A stretch of DNA of 64,000 bases from Halomonas sp. GFAJ-1 (GTDB lineage Bacteria; Pseudomonadota; Gammaproteobacteria; Pseudomonadales; Halomonadaceae). The notes below the pieces were generated by a model. The model saw only the letters and a list, made by a program, of their open reading frames with translations, was not told the DNA's origin and searched no databases. Below are positions 62,148 through 64,000 of this stretch, one piece after another. Within the stretch, counting starts at the first letter, position 1. Every line of letters starts with the position of its first letter. The stretch spans positions 2,108,001 through 2,172,000 of the forward strand of contig CP016490.1 in assembly GCA_002966495.1 (NCBI GenBank). The letters are read 5' to 3'. Position numbers and translations under genes: made by a program.

Positions 62148-62978
62148 TTAACTGCCTCCTGTGTGGTGAAAGCCAAAACGCTTTACCAGCCATTGGGAGA
62201 TGCCTGCAGGTAGCACCGCAAGCCACCAGGTGCCGAAATTCAGCGGGAAAGGGAAACTCACCCGGGCGCGATTGGCACTGATGCCACGGGCAATCTTATT
62301 TGCTGCGCGCTGGGGTGACCACTCCCACGGTTTGGGGCCGGGCATTGCCTCGCTCATGGGAGAGGTGACATAGCCTGGCATGACCACTGTGACACCGATG
62401 CCGTGAGGCGCTAGCAAGCCTCTCAGGCCTTCGCCATAGGCTTTTATGCCTGCTTTGCTAGCACTGTAGCTGGGCGTGGTGGGTAAGCCATGCCAGCCTG
62501 CCAGGGAGCTGATAAACACAAGCTGACCGCTGCCTCGAGCTTGCATCGCCGGTACCAAGTGCTGGGCCATGGCAATCGGCGTCTTTAGGTTGATATCTAA
62601 TAGCGCTTGAACGTCGTCCCAGGGCTCCAGCCCGCCCTCGTGAGTGGGGTGCGTGTTTTTGCCAGCGTTGGCAATGACGATATCTGGCACCTGATCAACC
62701 GATAATGCGGTTAACCATGCTTTAAGAGCAGTATCATCGGTCAGGCTGACCGATGAGAGCGTTACTTTTGCGCCTGCCATGCGACACTCCGCGGCAAGTG
62801 CTTCCAATGTCTGCTGTTGGCGGCCATGCAGTACAAGGTGGGTGTCGGGAGTGGCATAGACCTTCGCCAGCGCGCCTCCAATCGCCCCCGTGGCACCGGT
62901 AATTAAGACACAGCGTTGCTGAACTGCACGGGCAGAGACCTCGGTAGCCGAGGGGGGGGATGATCGGCCAGTGCTCAA
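62148..62978 (-). CDS. Short-chain dehydrogenase/reductase
   Basis: This 276-residue protein is a classical SDR. The NAD(P) motif is LITGATGAIGGALA (about 25-38). NAG is seen in VIANAGKNTH, a Ser in FISSLAGWHG, and the catalytic YxxxK in SYSASKAGIKAYGEGLRG. The substrate loop reads MPGYVTSPMSEAMPGPKPWE. A C-terminal hydrophobic stretch (TWWLAVLPAGISQWLVKRFG) may anchor it to the membrane. The start codon is TTG at 62978, overlapping the kpsS stop as TTGA, with GGAG ten bases upstream. It probably reduces the keto group formed by the oxoamine synthase or an acyl chain, as proposed for WcbP-like proteins. That substrate is inference. Confidence 0.9.
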   Translation of the reverse strand: MSTGRSSPPSATEVSARAVQQRCVLITGATGAIGGALAKVYATPDTHLVLHGRQQQTLEALAAECRMAGAKVTLSSVSLTDDTALKAWLTALSVDQVPDIVIANAGKNTHPTHEGGLEPWDDVQALLDINLKTPIAMAQHLVPAMQARGSGQLVFISSLAGWHGLPTTPSYSASKAGIKAYGEGLRGLLAPHGIGVTVVMPGYVTSPMSEAMPGPKPWEWSPQRAANKIARGISANRARVSFPFPLNFGTWWLAVLPAGISQWLVKRFGFHHTGGS

Positions 62979-64000
62979 AGCAGCTTCTCCAACGGTGAAG
63001 GGCAGGCTTCAAGTATACGCGCTGAGTTGTCCACGGCTAAATCAATGCTCGGTTGACAGTAAAACCCGCCATTCACTTGTGCGGCATGCATCACCGTGTT
63101 TTGGAAATAACCGAACAGCGTGGGGTTGGGTGCCGGAGGCTGGTGCCAGAACTCTTCCAGCGAACCTTCATAAGTGAGTCCCGCTAAATTATAGATGGGG
63201 TCACTCAGCGCAAAGGTGGGGCACCGTTTTTCAAGAGAAACAATGCCCACGGTGCTGTTAACCGTCACGGTGCCGACCGCGTGTTTGATGAGTGGATTGA
63301 GGTCGCCAGACTCTAAATAGACAATGCGCCCCTGTAGGCCGTAAAAATCCACCAGCTTTTCGATAATTTTAGGGTAATTGACTAGGCCCATATCCAGGGG
63401 GTGGTTTTTGATACACAGCAGTGCATCACTGGGGGCATGTTCGGCAAACGAGCCCATGACGTGATCCATCACCTCTTTCATATTGGCATAGGGCGAGTGG
63501 TCACGAATTTGTGCATCAGTATTGAGCTGAAGCGGCAGCATAAAATAGGGTTTGCCGCTTTCGATAAGTGATGTAATGCGTTTCGCATCTCGCTTTTTCC
63601 ACTGTTTAAGTAGCGTAAAGCGCTTGATATAGCCCGCGTACTCAACCGGCGCGGTAATGGGCGCATGGTTGCGGTAGCGTGGCGCTATCAGAGGGTTAGC
63701 CAGGCCTGCCAAGTGATAGGCAACATCGTGCATCGCGCGGATTTTAAACGATGAGCGAAAGCGTACTGGCGGTGGGAGTTCAGGCAGCTTTTTTCCGGTT
63801 TCGTAAAACCAGCTGGGGTCGCGAGGCAGTAGTGAATGACCGTTCACTCCTTCGCGCTCTAAGGTAATCCAAAAAGGGCGAAAGTAGCCCTCTTCAAATA
63901 CGTGGGTACGAACCCCTGCATCAGCTGCTTGATCAACGGCTGGGCGGTGAACTGGGCGTCGGTCGCCAAAAACGATTTGATCGGTAATCGCGTAACGCTG
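62975..64000 (-). CDS. KpsS-like capsule polysaccharide protein (5' end beyond window)
   Basis: The reading frame is open from the right edge of the window (64000) to the stop at 62975, giving 341 residues. The first readable part includes DQIVFGDRRPVHRPAVD, then HVFEEGYFRPFWITLEREGV and NGHSLLPRDPSWFYE, which is a signature of KpsS-type proteins. Further in are YFMLPLQLNTDAQIRDHSPY and CIKNHPLDMG, then GTVTVNSTVGIVSLEKRCPT. KpsS and its partner KpsC add Kdo residues to the lipid terminus of group 2 capsules at the inner face of the membrane. An internal GTG would start a shorter protein, but the family match upstream shows that the gene continues out of the window. Its stop overlaps the TTG start of the dehydrogenase. 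Confidence 0.88.
   Translation of the reverse strand, partial: QRYAITDQIVFGDRRPVHRPAVDQAADAGVRTHVFEEGYFRPFWITLEREGVNGHSLLPRDPSWFYETGKKLPELPPPVRFRSSFKIRAMHDVAYHLAGLANPLIAPRYRNHAPITAPVEYAGYIKRFTLLKQWKKRDAKRITSLIESGKPYFMLPLQLNTDAQIRDHSPYANMKEVMDHVMGSFAEHAPSDALLCIKNHPLDMGLVNYPKIIEKLVDFYGLQGRIVYLESGDLNPLIKHAVGTVTVNSTVGIVSLEKRCPTFALSDPIYNLAGLTYEGSLEEFWHQPPAPNPTLFGYFQNTVMHAAQVNGGFYCQPSIDLAVDNSARILEACPSPLEKLL

Noticed and set aside
62147..62176. Earlier ATG for the sulfatase-like enzyme
   Set aside because: It lies inside the dehydrogenase gene, while the later ATG has a strong AGGAGG and directly follows the stop.
63668..63682. ops-like sequence GCGGTAGCGTGG near the right edge
   Set aside because: It lies on the plus strand inside kpsS, antisense to the operon, so RfaH could not use it for this transcript.

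Overview
The window reads as a chromosomal segment of a moderately halophilic gammaproteobacterium, most likely Halomonas or a close relative. I infer this from acidic proteins, moderate GC content, a CysQ tail close to the E. coli protein, NADP-type GdhA, Rnk, RfaH, and a KpsS-type capsule locus. No marker such as rRNA is present to fix the genus.

Left part (1-2386): the 3' end of cysQ, an internally deleted IS30-family element, an AraC-family regulator on the minus strand, and a non-coding stretch with a 17-bp imperfect inverted repeat.

Central part (2387-43438): one co-directional block dominated by a single 31,038-bp gene for a 10,345-residue protein, nearly half of the window. This protein carries an N-terminal LEPR-XLL-type motif, several RTX-like glycine/aspartate repeat blocks, a long Gly/Ala-rich beta-repeat region, filamentous-haemagglutinin-like repeats, and a tandem array of 24 units of exactly 186 bp. 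Around it lie a TolC-like outer-membrane protein, an unrecognised 313-residue protein and a SapC-family protein upstream. Downstream are a GAF-HlyD fusion, a PqqD-M50-HlyD membrane protein, a short SecA-like ATPase and a small exported HlyD-type adaptor. No ABC transporter is encoded in the block. My reading is a dedicated export and surface-display system for the giant protein, powered by the SecA paralogue and ending at TolC. That assembly is inference; the individual families are visible in the sequence.

Right of the operon (43439-49045) is a patchwork of mobile DNA: an IS200/IS605-type right-end remnant, an IS3 orfA fragment, an apparently complete IS3-family element with a GGGAAAG frameshift site, a tnpB C-terminal fragment, an intact tnpB and an intact iscB with a structured omega-RNA region. 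A small outer-membrane beta-barrel gene is caught between two of the insertion sequences.

The last part (49046-64000) carries gdhA with its terminator, rnk, and a minus-strand operon read right to left: kpsS (cut by the window edge), a short-chain dehydrogenase, an LTA-synthase/sulfatase-like membrane enzyme, a 2,453-residue type I polyketide synthase, an alpha-oxoamine synthase and rfaH. Every junction overlaps or nearly touches. The order resembles the wcbO-P-Q-R-(S)-T part of the Burkholderia pseudomallei capsule I cluster, so this is probably a capsule or lipid-modification locus.
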